From Chlorogloeopsis fritschii (GTDB lineage: Bacteria; Cyanobacteriota; Cyanobacteriia; Cyanobacteriales; Nostocaceae), in NCBI RefSeq assembly GCF_043099315.1, contig NZ_CP170746.1: DNA of 64,000 bases. The stretch is one strand, 5' to 3'. Below are positions 35,261 through 43,965 of the stretch, in pieces. The position numbers and the translations under genes were made by a program. The stretch's first letter is position 1; every line of letters starts with the position of its first letter. A model generated the notes under the pieces. That model did no database searches. It saw only the letters and a program-made list of their open reading frames with translations, and was not told the DNA's origin.

Positions 35261-37318
35261 TTAAGTTTCTGAGGTGGGCGTATCTACCTCAGCAGCACGG
35301 GAACGACGGCGACGACGACGATTATCTGCGCTGTTTGCTTCAGTTTCATCTGCCATTACAGCAACTGCAGATGCCTCTATTGGAGTTTGAGGTAATGCTT
35401 CTGCTTCTTCTGAAGTATCTGAAGTCACTACCGTACTGCTTGTTGTTGCAGTAGTTACTTCTGGAGTTGGTTCGGTGGAAGTAGCAGCCTGTCCGGGCAA
35501 TGTGACGTTAATAATTACAGATTTGGGATTTTTCACCTCTCTGTTCAACTTCACTAAGGGAGACACTCCCATGAGAGCGTAAACATCTTGCTCTGTTGGT
35601 GTCATTTCTACAGACACAATCTCTGGTGGTTCTACTACTGGCTTAACTAGTTCGACTCTAGAAACTTTAGTACGCTCGCTTCTCTCACCCCAAGTTGATT
35701 TACCAAGGTTAGCTGGAGATATATCTGAAACCTCTGCCAGTTCACCTTCGGTATCAATATCCATGTCTGAGTCGTTGACTAATGCCAGTGGGTTGCTATG
35801 GATACGCGGTTCGTCTTTGCCGTTTCCTCCATTCAATCCCAAGCGACGGCGGCGACGCCTTTTGCTATCGCCAATTTCTTGATAGCTGGGATGATTAACT
35901 AAATTGATGGCAGTCAAGTCGCTATCCTGCTCGTATCCCTCTGTTGAGAATCCATCGTAGGTTTCCCGTGGTTCAATCTGACGGGTAGATGGCAAACGAG
36001 GTTCTTTGGTAGGGACAGGTGTAGGTGAAAAGCGTTCTGGTAGTTCTACTGGTGGTGTTGGCATCAGCGATCGCCCTTCAGTTTCTCCAGGCAGATGGAC
36101 GATATGCCCTAAGCCACCACAGGTAGGACAGGTTTCGCTAAATAATTCGTAAATATTTTGACCTTGGCGTTTACGAGTCAGCTCCACCAAACCCAATTCA
36201 GTTAACTGGGCAATCTGAGGACGAGCTTTGTCTGCTTTTAAAGCTTTATTGAAATGTTCAAGAACGTGCAATTGATCGCGCCGCGATTCCATATCGATGA
36301 AATCAACAACAATTACCCCAGCAATATTTCGCAAACGTAATTGGCGGGCAATTTCTGTTGCTGCTTCGCAGTTCGTCCACAACACTGTTTCTCTGGCTGT
36401 TGCCGATCGCGTAAACGAACCGGAGTTGACATCTATGACTGTTAATGCTTCGGTAGGCTGAATGATAATGTAACCACCGGAAGGCAAATCGACTCTGGGT
36501 TTAAGCGCTTCTTTAATCGCGGCATTGATCCGGAAGTATTCTAGAATTGCTGTGCGATCGCGGTGATGATCGATCAACAACCCTTGTGGTACCTGTCCGC
36601 CGCTCCAGTTTTGCAAATACAATTTCACCCGCTTTAAGCCGGTACTGGAGTCTACAACAATTCGGTTCACATCCGCGCCGTACATATCCCGCAGTACACG
36701 CTGGATAAAATCATCGTCTCGATTTAGCAGTGCTGGGGCACGAGTTGATTGTGCCTCCTGCTGAATCAGTTCCCATTGTTTCTGTAGGGATTCTAAATCT
36801 TCAATAATTGCTTCTTCTGGCTTACCTTCAGCTTCAGTGCGCACCAGCAAACCCATTCCTGCTGGCTTGATCAAAATTGCCAATGCTCGCAGGCGATTGC
36901 GTTCATTTTCATTTTTGATTCGACGGGATAAATTTACACCCCGCCCATAAGGCATCAATACTACATAGCGTCCGGGTAAAGTAATATTACCTGTGAGCCT
37001 CGGCCCTTTTGTACCTGTTGGCTCTTTCATTACTTGCACTAACACTTTTTGCTGTGGTGCTAGCAATTCTGTAATTGCTGCTGCTGTGCGCCTTAGTCGC
37101 AAAGGCCCTAAGTCAGTCACATGAATAAAACCGTTGCGCTCTGGATCGCCAATATTTACAAAAGCTGCGTCTATACCAGGTAATACATTTTCCACTACTC
37201 CTAAGTAGATATCACCAATTTGGTGATGTCCCGTAGCTACAACAAGTTCTTGTATTTGATCTTCAGAAAAGACTGCAGCTATTTGATGCTGCTCCGCGAT
37301 AATAATTTGTTTTGGCAT
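35261..37318 (-). CDS. rne: Ribonuclease E/G
   Basis: A 685-residue endoribonuclease for mRNA decay and rRNA/tRNA processing. An S1 RNA-binding domain lies at about 35-125. The catalytic magnesium ligands correspond to Asp296 in VIDVNSGSF and Asp339 in VVDFIDME. The zinc-link cysteines are Cys397 and Cys400 in CPTCGG. A long non-catalytic tail contains a basic RRRRRRLGL patch (about 490) and ends near RRRRRRSRAA. That terminal patch matches the short Arg-rich motif reported to bind polynucleotide phosphorylase in cyanobacteria. The preceding 562-bp gap may be a long regulatory leader. Confidence 0.96.
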   Translation of the reverse strand: MPKQIIIAEQHQIAAVFSEDQIQELVVATGHHQIGDIYLGVVENVLPGIDAAFVNIGDPERNGFIHVTDLGPLRLRRTAAAITELLAPQQKVLVQVMKEPTGTKGPRLTGNITLPGRYVVLMPYGRGVNLSRRIKNENERNRLRALAILIKPAGMGLLVRTEAEGKPEEAIIEDLESLQKQWELIQQEAQSTRAPALLNRDDDFIQRVLRDMYGADVNRIVVDSSTGLKRVKLYLQNWSGGQVPQGLLIDHHRDRTAILEYFRINAAIKEALKPRVDLPSGGYIIIQPTEALTVIDVNSGSFTRSATARETVLWTNCEAATEIARQLRLRNIAGVIVVDFIDMESRRDQLHVLEHFNKALKADKARPQIAQLTELGLVELTRKRQGQNIYELFSETCPTCGGLGHIVHLPGETEGRSLMPTPPVELPERFSPTPVPTKEPRLPSTRQIEPRETYDGFSTEGYEQDSDLTAINLVNHPSYQEIGDSKRRRRRRLGLNGGNGKDEPRIHSNPLALVNDSDMDIDTEGELAEVSDISPANLGKSTWGERSERTKVSRVELVKPVVEPPEIVSVEMTPTEQDVYALMGVSPLVKLNREVKNPKSVIINVTLPGQAATSTEPTPEVTTATTSSTVVTSDTSEEAEALPQTPIEASAVAVMADETEANSADNRRRRRRSRAAEVDTPTSET

Positions 37319-37880
37319 TCAATTTCCTCAAAAATCGGCAGCACAAAATGACTTGGGGGATTGATTGTTCCTGTTACCCCTGCAAGCCCAAAAAGGCGCT
37401 GCTGGTAATAAAAATTGCGAACGTAAGCCCAAACTTAAAGAGCTATTAAGACCGTAATTGCGTTTACACGCCCGATTATTCCACAACGGCTGCATATTAT
37501 TTAAGCAATTTAATCACCCGTCCGTGGTGAATTTCTGATCCAACGCCTTCATCCTCTAGGAATTGGGCATTTAGCATTGTTTTAAAAATCATAAAGTTTA
37601 GAGAAGCCGACGTAGCTTGTTATTAATTACTGATTCACAAGGTAGCTTCTATCAAGAGAGAGTGTTCTTGAATTTGCCTCTGCTGGTCTGGGATGAAATC
37701 CTAGATGTTACTCTCTGAAATCTTTGCTTTCAAACCCTGAGTACCAGGGTTGTGAATCAGATAACTCAATGCAGCGCCAGAAAAATTCTCTTCATCTCAT
37801 TCTAACGCAACCTTGTCAAAAATCAATTCCTATTATGTATGACCTAAGGGTAATTAACCTAGCAAATTACCCTCAGAGGA
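37319..37880. other. Intergenic region upstream of rne
   Basis: These 562 bases separate the radical SAM gene from rne, both on the minus strand. They contain the structured element at 37630-37760. A 77-codon plus-strand frame at 37724-37957 overlaps the radical SAM gene and is not called. A long rne 5' leader is plausible here. Confidence 0.5.
37630..37760. promoter_or_regulatory. Nested inverted-repeat structure upstream of rne
   Basis: Outer arms CTGATTCACAA (37630-37640) and TTGTGAATCAG (37750-37760) are perfect complements. Inside them AGAGAGT (37657-37663) can pair with ACTCTCT (37710-37716). A local hairpin GGAT/ATCC lies at 37691-37701, and another, AACCCTG/CAGGGTT, at 37733-37751 slightly overlaps the outer arm. 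It could be a structured RNA in the rne leader or the 3' end of the preceding message, or a small mobile element. There is no T-run. Confidence 0.5.
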
Positions 37881-40559
37881 TTAATCCCGCAAAACCAGAC
37901 GATTGCGGTGAATGTGTAGCAGTTGGAATTCTATACCTGCTACCTGCTCTAGCATAAGCAGAATTTGTTCAGGACGCAACAGTATGCCGTCATGACGACA
38001 ACTCCCTAGATAACGCAATATCGCTGCCGACTCTGGGGAATTGGAAGTTGATTGCATCAATTCGAGTTCATACAGGCGATCGCGCAGATTTATGAGTTGA
38101 GTTTTGCCTGACTTTGTTGTTTGTTCTGACCAAATCTCGTTTTTTTGCCCAATTGTATCAATCCAGTCTTGCCATTGTGAGGGTGTTGCTGGTGGTTGGG
38201 TGTCTACAGTCAGCAAATACTCGGCAGCATCTAAGACTTGGGTGGCGGCGGGAGCTTTTAAATCCAACTGTACTACCTGATAGATCGGGATATTGGTTGG
38301 CAGTGCCTGCGCCAATTTTTCTCGGAAAGTCTCAACCTCAAGAGATTGAGTTAGCTCAAAATCGACAATTTCACCGCTACTGGTAGCTCCCACAGGTAAA
38401 GCCCAAGCCACAGAAATGCGGGGTGTGGGATGATATCCGCCGGTAAAAGCAATAGGCAATCCCACACGTCGGATAGCGCGGTCAAATAGGCGTATTAAAT
38501 CAAGGTGGCTAAGTAAAGCCATATCACCCTGCTTGCCAAACCATACTCGCAGTCTCTGGGCTTTTGTAGTATTTGGTACAAAATGTCCAGTAAATTCTGG
38601 TATCTTGGGAGGCGGTATTACAATATTGTGACCAAAGTCAGTACTGCAGACGCCACAGTGAGAACAACCATCAAAAGAGCAATCTGGGACAGTAGCAGCT
38701 TCAAGGGCACGTTTTAAGTCTTCTTTGAGCCATTTTTTATCGATTCCCGTGTCTAGGTGATCCCAAGGTAGGGGTTTGTCGAGGGAGTGGGGGAGTAAAG
38801 GAGTGGGGGAAGATAGGGAAGACTTGTCTTCTTCAACTTCTCCTACTTTGCTTATTCCTTTATCTATATCTGTTCCGCTAATTTCTTCTACTCCAAACAA
38901 ATTCCACTCACCATTTTCAACTTGGCGATATTTCCAAGTTAATCCCGCTTCCGCAATAGCTTGTCCCCAAGCATTGTATGCTCGTTCGACGCTGTCATAC
39001 CAAGAATCCATGCCTGCGCCCAACTCCCAGGCACGACGCAAAACTGGAGCGAGAGTGCGATCGCCTCTACCGATAAAATCTTCCATTGCTGAGATGCGGA
39101 CATCGGTGAAATTTACTTTCACTCCCTTGAGGCGACGAAATTCTTGCCTGAGCAGTTGCTGCTTGCGCTTAAACTCGGTGGTGGAAACCGAGTGCCATTG
39201 AAAGGGTGTATGAGGCTTGGGTGTAAAGTTAGAAATTGTCAAGTTAAAAGCGAGGGTTTTTCTACCTTTGGAGCGGCACTCACGCTGTAGCCAACTCACT
39301 GTTTCTACAATTCCCAGCACATCGGCATCAGTTTCACCTGGCAAGCCGATCATAAAATATAACTTTATCTTATCCCAACCTTGTTCCCAAGCTGTTTTGA
39401 CGCCCCGCAGCAATTCTTCGTTTGTTAAACCCTTATTAACGATATCTCGCATTCGCTGGGTGCCAGCTTCGGGGGCGAAAGTTAAACCACCTTGGCGCAT
39501 ACCACCAAGGATATTGGCGATATTCTCATCAAATCTGTCTACCCGTTGACTGGGTAGAGATAGAGTAATATTTTCATTTTTCAGGCGATTTTTAATTTCT
39601 ACCCCCACTGCTGGCAGAGATAAATAGTCGGAACAACTCAGGGACAACAAAGAAAACTCATTATATCCAGTTTCCCGCATTCCCTTTTCAATTGCTGCCA
39701 CCACTTGTTCTGGTTCTACATCACGCGCCGGACGTGTTAACATTCCTGGTTGGCAGAAGCGGCAACCGCGAGTGCAACCACGTCGAATTTCAATCGTTAG
39801 GCGATCGTGTACTGTTTGAACGTGGGGAACCAGCCCAATCGAGTAAGCTGGCATTGGGGTAGCAACCCGGCGGAGAATACGTTTGGGTACATTTGGGTGG
39901 ATGGGATGTACCGAACCGTCTGCCGCCATGTTGTAAAACTGAGGAACGTATACACCTGGTATTTGGGCTAAGTCGAGCAATAGTTCTTGGCGACTTAATC
40001 TGGCTTGTTTGCCCTCTTCTAAAACTAAACCGATTTCCGGTAGGAGTTCTTCACCATCACCCAAGGCAAAAAAGTCGAAGAAATCGGCGTATGGTTCAGG
40101 GTTGGATGTCGCCGTTTGTCCTCCTGCAAAAATTAGAGGATAATTTCCCGCTAATCGTTCGCGCCACGTCAGGGGAATACCAGCTAAATCCAACATTTCT
40201 AGGATGTTGGTGGCACCAAGCTCATAGCTGAGGCTAAAGCCTAAAATATCAAACTCTGTGAGCGATCGCTTTGATTCTACAGTGAATAAGAGCGTCTCGG
40301 TTGCCCGTAGTTTTGCTGCTAGATCTTGTCCTGGTAGATAAGCGCGATCGCATAACTGGCGTGGTTGGGCATTCAAAATGTTATAGAGAATGATATGCCC
40401 TAAATTAGAGGCCCCTACTTCGTATACTTCTGGGTAAGTTAACACCCAACGGATTACTGCTATGTGCCACGGCTTGTGTACTGCCAAAAGCTCGTTACCC
40501 AGGTAACGAGCTGGCTTGAGTACATCCGATGTGATTAATTTTTCTACTGCAACAGCCAC
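37881..40559 (-). CDS. Radical SAM protein (TIGR03960-like) fused to DUF2344
   Basis: An 892-residue protein. The N-terminal part is B12-binding-like, followed by a radical SAM core with the 4Fe-4S motif RGCTRGCRFCQPG (about residue 260). A second cysteine group, CSFDGCSHCGVC, lies near 640, and a C-terminal DUF2344 (TIGR03936) domain covers about 670-890. The reaction is unknown. In many bacteria the DUF2344 protein is encoded next to RNase G/E, and here rne is directly downstream. Residues about 570-600 form a Ser/Pro-rich linker translated from GGAGTGGG-type repeat DNA. The ATG start is clear. Confidence 0.9.
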   Translation of the reverse strand: MAVAVEKLITSDVLKPARYLGNELLAVHKPWHIAVIRWVLTYPEVYEVGASNLGHIILYNILNAQPRQLCDRAYLPGQDLAAKLRATETLLFTVESKRSLTEFDILGFSLSYELGATNILEMLDLAGIPLTWRERLAGNYPLIFAGGQTATSNPEPYADFFDFFALGDGEELLPEIGLVLEEGKQARLSRQELLLDLAQIPGVYVPQFYNMAADGSVHPIHPNVPKRILRRVATPMPAYSIGLVPHVQTVHDRLTIEIRRGCTRGCRFCQPGMLTRPARDVEPEQVVAAIEKGMRETGYNEFSLLSLSCSDYLSLPAVGVEIKNRLKNENITLSLPSQRVDRFDENIANILGGMRQGGLTFAPEAGTQRMRDIVNKGLTNEELLRGVKTAWEQGWDKIKLYFMIGLPGETDADVLGIVETVSWLQRECRSKGRKTLAFNLTISNFTPKPHTPFQWHSVSTTEFKRKQQLLRQEFRRLKGVKVNFTDVRISAMEDFIGRGDRTLAPVLRRAWELGAGMDSWYDSVERAYNAWGQAIAEAGLTWKYRQVENGEWNLFGVEEISGTDIDKGISKVGEVEEDKSSLSSPTPLLPHSLDKPLPWDHLDTGIDKKWLKEDLKRALEAATVPDCSFDGCSHCGVCSTDFGHNIVIPPPKIPEFTGHFVPNTTKAQRLRVWFGKQGDMALLSHLDLIRLFDRAIRRVGLPIAFTGGYHPTPRISVAWALPVGATSSGEIVDFELTQSLEVETFREKLAQALPTNIPIYQVVQLDLKAPAATQVLDAAEYLLTVDTQPPATPSQWQDWIDTIGQKNEIWSEQTTKSGKTQLINLRDRLYELELMQSTSNSPESAAILRYLGSCRHDGILLRPEQILLMLEQVAGIEFQLLHIHRNRLVLRD

Positions 40560-40723
40560 TGTGCTATTCTTCTAGCGATTTTAAATTACTGCTATTCACC
40601 TCCAACCTTAGCATTTATTATGACTGACGAGAGCGCTGATTGCTTTGTGCTAAAGTCTTCGAGGCGAACAAACTTAACATTTAGCCTACAAGCAATCTGT
40701 GCTGCTCTAATAAAACAAGCGGC

Positions 40724-41044
40724 TTACAACACCGCTTGACTTTCCAAGATTTCAAATACTCTATCCAGTTGAGTCAGTTCAAAGATAATTCTAATGGATG
40801 GGGAAAGGGAGCAAAGACTGAAGCGTTGCCCTAAACTTTGAGCTAGCTTGAGCGCTGACACCAATGCCATCAAGCCTGCACTATCTAATGACTCTACTTG
40901 CTCTAAATCCACTAGCAGGAAACTATTGCTATTTTTGGTCAATGCTGTTGTTAGGTTTCGCTCAAATTCCAAAGCATTAGCAGCGTTTAAACTTCCTTGG
41001 GGGCGAATAACTGTTATTTGTGGATTTTTAAGTACTGCTTGCAT
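40724..41044 (-). CDS. STAS-domain anti-sigma factor antagonist
   Basis: A 106-residue stand-alone STAS domain, as in SpoIIAA/RsbV. The phosphorylatable serine is Ser55 in SLDSAGLMAL. Such proteins bind and sequester an anti-sigma kinase when unphosphorylated. No kinase or phosphatase gene is adjacent, so the partner is elsewhere. The ATG start is clear. It is divergent from the small gene at 41479, sharing a 434-bp upstream region with a CRP-like site. Confidence 0.92.
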   Translation of the reverse strand: MQAVLKNPQITVIRPQGSLNAANALEFERNLTTALTKNSNSFLLVDLEQVESLDSAGLMALVSALKLAQSLGQRFSLCSLSPSIRIIFELTQLDRVFEILESQAVL

Positions 41045-41382
41045 CGTTACATCCTATGAAAATTTCTAAATTGTGAAGATAGATGTATTTGAACATAAAC
41101 TCTTTATTCCCACATCGACCATTCGTATTAAGTCTCTTAGTCGAATCTTTATTGCTTTGACGTCTCTGTTTAAAGATTGTCACAATTACCCAAAAAACTG
41201 TAGTTAAATATACTTTTTATTAAAAATTTGGCTCAATAATAGTTTGCTATGCCTATGATTCCTAGCATAGGTTATTACTCAAACTTGTCTATAAAAACAG
41301 GAAACCGAGATTAAATCTCTAGACTTGAAACTTTAGTATTGGTGAATGTCTTAAGCAATTATGACTAAAATCACTGGCTAAC

Positions 41383-41398
41383 TGTGATTTAGATCACT
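41383..41398. promoter_or_regulatory. CRP-like binding site
   Basis: TGTGA, six bases, TCACT: nine of ten positions match the cAMP receptor protein consensus TGTGA-N6-TCACA used in E. coli and by cyanobacterial CRP homologues. It lies 13 bp upstream of a TATAAT box at 41412-41417, so it could activate the small gene at 41479. Confidence 0.4.
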
Positions 41399-41411
41399 CA
41401 GAATTTAAGTG

Positions 41412-41417
41412 TATAAT
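41412..41417 (+). promoter_or_regulatory. Probable minus-10 box
   Basis: A consensus TATAAT lies 61 bp upstream of the small gene at 41479. The hexamer at minus-35 spacing (TTAGAT) is weak, which would suit an activator-dependent promoter. Confidence 0.4.
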
Positions 41418-41478
41418 CACAATTTATACTTAGGTCTGGCTGGGATAATAACTATACAAACTATTTGGATTGTTACTT

Positions 41479-41673
41479 ATGAAAACAAAGTACGTTATTC
41501 GTCAGTTAGTAGAAAAAGCCCTTTTTATTAAGAAATTAACTCCTGAAATAGAAAGTGAAATTAACTCAGAACTAACGGCAATGGGTTACATTTCTGATGT
41601 TGATTACGAAGCTCTAGAATTATTAATGGCAGAAATGGATGCCGGTCGAATTCAGTTGGTTCCTAGTATCTGA
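41479..41673 (+). CDS. Hypothetical small protein
   Basis: A 64-residue soluble protein with a basic N-terminus (MKTKYVIRQLVEKALFIKK) and an acidic C-terminal half rich in Glu and Asp (ISDVDYEALELLMAEMDAG). It is probably all helical. I do not recognise a family by name. The ATG at 41479 is preferred over an upstream TTG at 41470. A plausible promoter with a CRP-like site precedes it, which supports a real gene. Confidence 0.6.
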   Translation: MKTKYVIRQLVEKALFIKKLTPEIESEINSELTAMGYISDVDYEALELLMAEMDAGRIQLVPSI

Positions 41674-42127
41674 TCGTAGTTTGAAACTAAGATGTTTACT
41701 GAAATTGAAGGAATGGCAACAATACCTGACTTAAAAAGGCAGAGGAGCGACTGCGTTGCGGAGAGAAGTCTGTAGACGCTTCTGCGGCTTCGGTGCAGGG
41801 TGCGGCGGTTTCCGCCGTTTGCGAAGCTCCTCCACAAGGAGGCTCAGAACTTCGGGAGGTTCCCTCCGTTGTAGCAAGTGGCGTGGTAGATGGCATCAGG
41901 AATAGACAGGGACTAGGGACTGGTGACTAGGTATTAGGAATTAAGAAATCCCAGTACCCAATCTCTAGTACCCAGTACCCTTTTAGTGTACGTAGTTCAG
42001 CAAGTGCTACTTACATTGAACTAAAAAAATTGGCAATATAGGCAATACAACTCATACTAACGGTAGTGTGGGCGTCTAAATTGATACGACTGCTAGTATT
42101 TTTTTGAAAAATTAGCTATTTAATTTC
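41674..42127. other. Repeat-rich intergenic region
   Basis: These 454 bases hold hairpin-rich repeat sequence (41740-41880) followed by GGACTAG/CAGTACC-type heptads (about 41910-41985). Minus-strand frames of about 60 codons here are translated repeats and are not called. Confidence 0.6.
41740..41880. repeat. Hairpin-rich dispersed repeat
   Basis: This G+C-rich segment contains the stem CGGCGG/CCGCCG (41803-41817), a stem around CTCCTCCACAAGGAGG (41827-41842) and GGAGG/CCTCC shortly after. The part at 41761-41785 recurs in inverted form, with one mismatch in 25, at 45921-45945. Confidence 0.7.
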
Positions 42128-42475
42128 TTAATCCTTTTTATAGGCATACCAAACTTGATAAATAAATTGGTTGAGTTGCTGTTTAGCAATTGTGTCTATT
42201 CCGGGTTTGGCTTCTTTGGCTAATACTTCACTTAATATAGAAATTACTTCCGTGTCCAAGGCAGGATGGAATAAATTTAAAGGCCAAAGTAGATCTGATG
42301 CCTCTCGCAAATCGTTTGTTATGTGGGGTTCCGAAGAGCAGGCGACTAGTAGCAAAGGACGTACCCAACATAACTGACGGGAAAGCACAACTTGAATCAC
42401 TTCTGCATAGAGCCTGCGATCGCCATGCTCTAGATAAACTATTTGTCCTGGTTGAAAGTCTGAGACAATCTCCAT
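42128..42475 (-). CDS. Conserved hypothetical protein
   Basis: A 115-residue soluble protein beginning MEIVSDFQPGQIVYLEHGD. The first 45 residues look like a small beta-barrel (SH3-like) unit, and the rest is helical, ending QFIYQVWYAYKKD. It resembles conserved cyanobacterial hypotheticals, but I cannot name a family. I chose the ATG at 42475; a TTG two codons upstream is in frame. It is divergent from clpS. Confidence 0.7.
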   Translation of the reverse strand: MEIVSDFQPGQIVYLEHGDRRLYAEVIQVVLSRQLCWVRPLLLVACSSEPHITNDLREASDLLWPLNLFHPALDTEVISILSEVLAKEAKPGIDTIAKQQLNQFIYQVWYAYKKD

Positions 42476-42769
42476 AATCAATCACAGGGCTGTCTTTGGT
42501 GGCAACCACTGTTAGTTGCTACTTTCTTATTTTAAAAGCTAAACATAACTCACTTGTAGTGACAATACTTGACGAGCAAAGGCAGTAAAATCAAAACATA
42601 AGCATACCATAGCCAAGTGATCGTGGAGTTGTGGCGATTCAACTAGTAATTGCAGTCATTGTCCTACTCGAATATTCAATCTCAGTGCTATACAATAGTT
42701 AAGAAAATATCAAACAACCTCTGAACAAAAACTTTTGTTGTAGTAAATAACACAAGAGAGCAAAGAGCC

Positions 42770-43051
42770 GTGTCACTCGAAACCCTAGAGAAGCGTTCAA
42801 CATCCAGTAAATTAGCGCCTCAGTATCGTGTTTTGCTCCATAACGATGACTACAACTCTATGGAGTATGTGGTGCAGGTTTTATTGACTACAGTGCCAAG
42901 CCTTACTCAACCCCAGGCTGTCAGTATTATGATGGAAGCTCATACCAATGGCATCGCTTTAGTCATTACCTGTGCTCAAGAACACGCGGAATTTTATTGT
43001 GAAACTTTGAAAAATCATGGTTTGACTAGCACTATCGAACCAGAAGAATAA
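42770..43051 (+). CDS. clpS: ATP-dependent Clp protease adaptor ClpS
   Basis: A 93-residue adaptor that delivers N-degron substrates to the ClpC/ClpA-ClpP protease. The core motif YRVLLHNDDYNSMEYVVQVL, the segment MMEAHTNGIALV and the C-terminal ECA-like face are visible. The length fits the ClpS1 type of cyanobacteria. The start is GTG with AGAGCAAAGAG upstream. The next gene, a CPBP membrane protease, starts 72 bp later, and the two may be co-transcribed. Confidence 0.95.
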   Translation: MSLETLEKRSTSSKLAPQYRVLLHNDDYNSMEYVVQVLLTTVPSLTQPQAVSIMMEAHTNGIALVITCAQEHAEFYCETLKNHGLTSTIEPEE

Positions 43052-43123
43052 ATATTGCTTGATAATTGTAAATTGCTATTTGCTAATGGTATGACTTACG
43101 ATTAGCGAGTAGCTGATTACTGC

Positions 43124-43954
43124 ATGAACATAAACCTGACTCCTCTAGCCCAGCGCCCTTTCCCAATTCGGCTGGGTATCTTTATTTTGACTTTGTTGCT
43201 GTTGTGGTTGCCCATCGCAGCACCTATATATCTACTGGTAAAAAATCCTAATTTAGTTACTATCTTCACAATGGTGCCACTAGCCATTGAGTTTTTGATT
43301 TTGCTTCCGTTTTGGGGCAAATATGTCCATCAGCAACCCAAGATATTCCAACATTATGGCTTAGAACTAACGCGTAAGAATAAAGTAGAACTGCTCAGAG
43401 GTTTAGCAATTGGATTCGTCAGTATTTTGATTTTGTTTAGTTTAGAAGGATTGCTGGGTTGGTTAGTGTGGCAACAAACTAGTTCTTTTCAATTGAGATT
43501 TGTTTTAGAAGGGATAGTTACTGCTTTGGGTACAGCGTTTGCCGAAGAATTATTTTTTCGGGGGTGGATGTATGATGAACTGCAACGCGATTACAACCCT
43601 TCAGTAGTACTGTGGGCAACTGCGACGATTTTTGCTGTCGCTCACTTTATTAAACCCCTGTCAGAAGTAATTCGCACATCGCCCCAATTTTTTGGGTTAT
43701 TACTTTTAGGGTTAGCACTGGTATGGGCAAAGCGCCGTTGTCAGGGAAGATTGGGCTTCCCAATTGGTATACATGCAGGGTTGGTTTGGGGTTGGTATAT
43801 TATCAACGTCGGACAGTTGGTGAAATATTCTGGGCGAGTTCCCGATTGGGTGACGGGTGTGAATAATAATCCCTTAGCTGGGGTGATGGGGTTGGTGTTT
43901 ATGGGAGTTTTGGTATTGTGGATGCGGGGGAGAGGTGAGCGATCGCGTCTTTGA
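43124..43954 (+). CDS. CPBP family intramembrane metalloprotease
   Basis: A 276-residue membrane protein with about seven hydrophobic segments. The ABI/CPBP (Rce1-like) motifs are present: EELFFRGW (EExxxR) near residue 142, VAHF near 170 and GIHAGLVWGW near 220. These provide the catalytic Glu and the zinc-binding His. Substrates are unknown; plant relatives affect chloroplast development. It follows clpS on the same strand and converges with the WG-repeat gene, 11 bp away. Confidence 0.9.
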   Translation: MNINLTPLAQRPFPIRLGIFILTLLLLWLPIAAPIYLLVKNPNLVTIFTMVPLAIEFLILLPFWGKYVHQQPKIFQHYGLELTRKNKVELLRGLAIGFVSILILFSLEGLLGWLVWQQTSSFQLRFVLEGIVTALGTAFAEELFFRGWMYDELQRDYNPSVVLWATATIFAVAHFIKPLSEVIRTSPQFFGLLLLGLALVWAKRRCQGRLGFPIGIHAGLVWGWYIINVGQLVKYSGRVPDWVTGVNNNPLAGVMGLVFMGVLVLWMRGRGERSRL

Positions 43955-43965
43955 TTTGATAGATT

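Larger units (their letters stand above)
41045..41478. other. Divergent regulatory region
   Basis: These 434 bases lie between the STAS gene and a small plus-strand gene. A CRP-like site and a TATAAT box are annotated separately. I see no coding frame. Confidence 0.5.

Noticed and set aside
37724..37957. 77-codon plus-strand frame upstream of rne
   Set aside because: It overlaps the 3' end of the radical SAM gene and the structured element; no protein family is suggested.
41652..41896. Minus-strand frames of 61-66 codons in the repeat region
   Set aside because: They translate the hairpin-rich repeat, giving Ser/Thr/Ala-rich low-complexity sequence.
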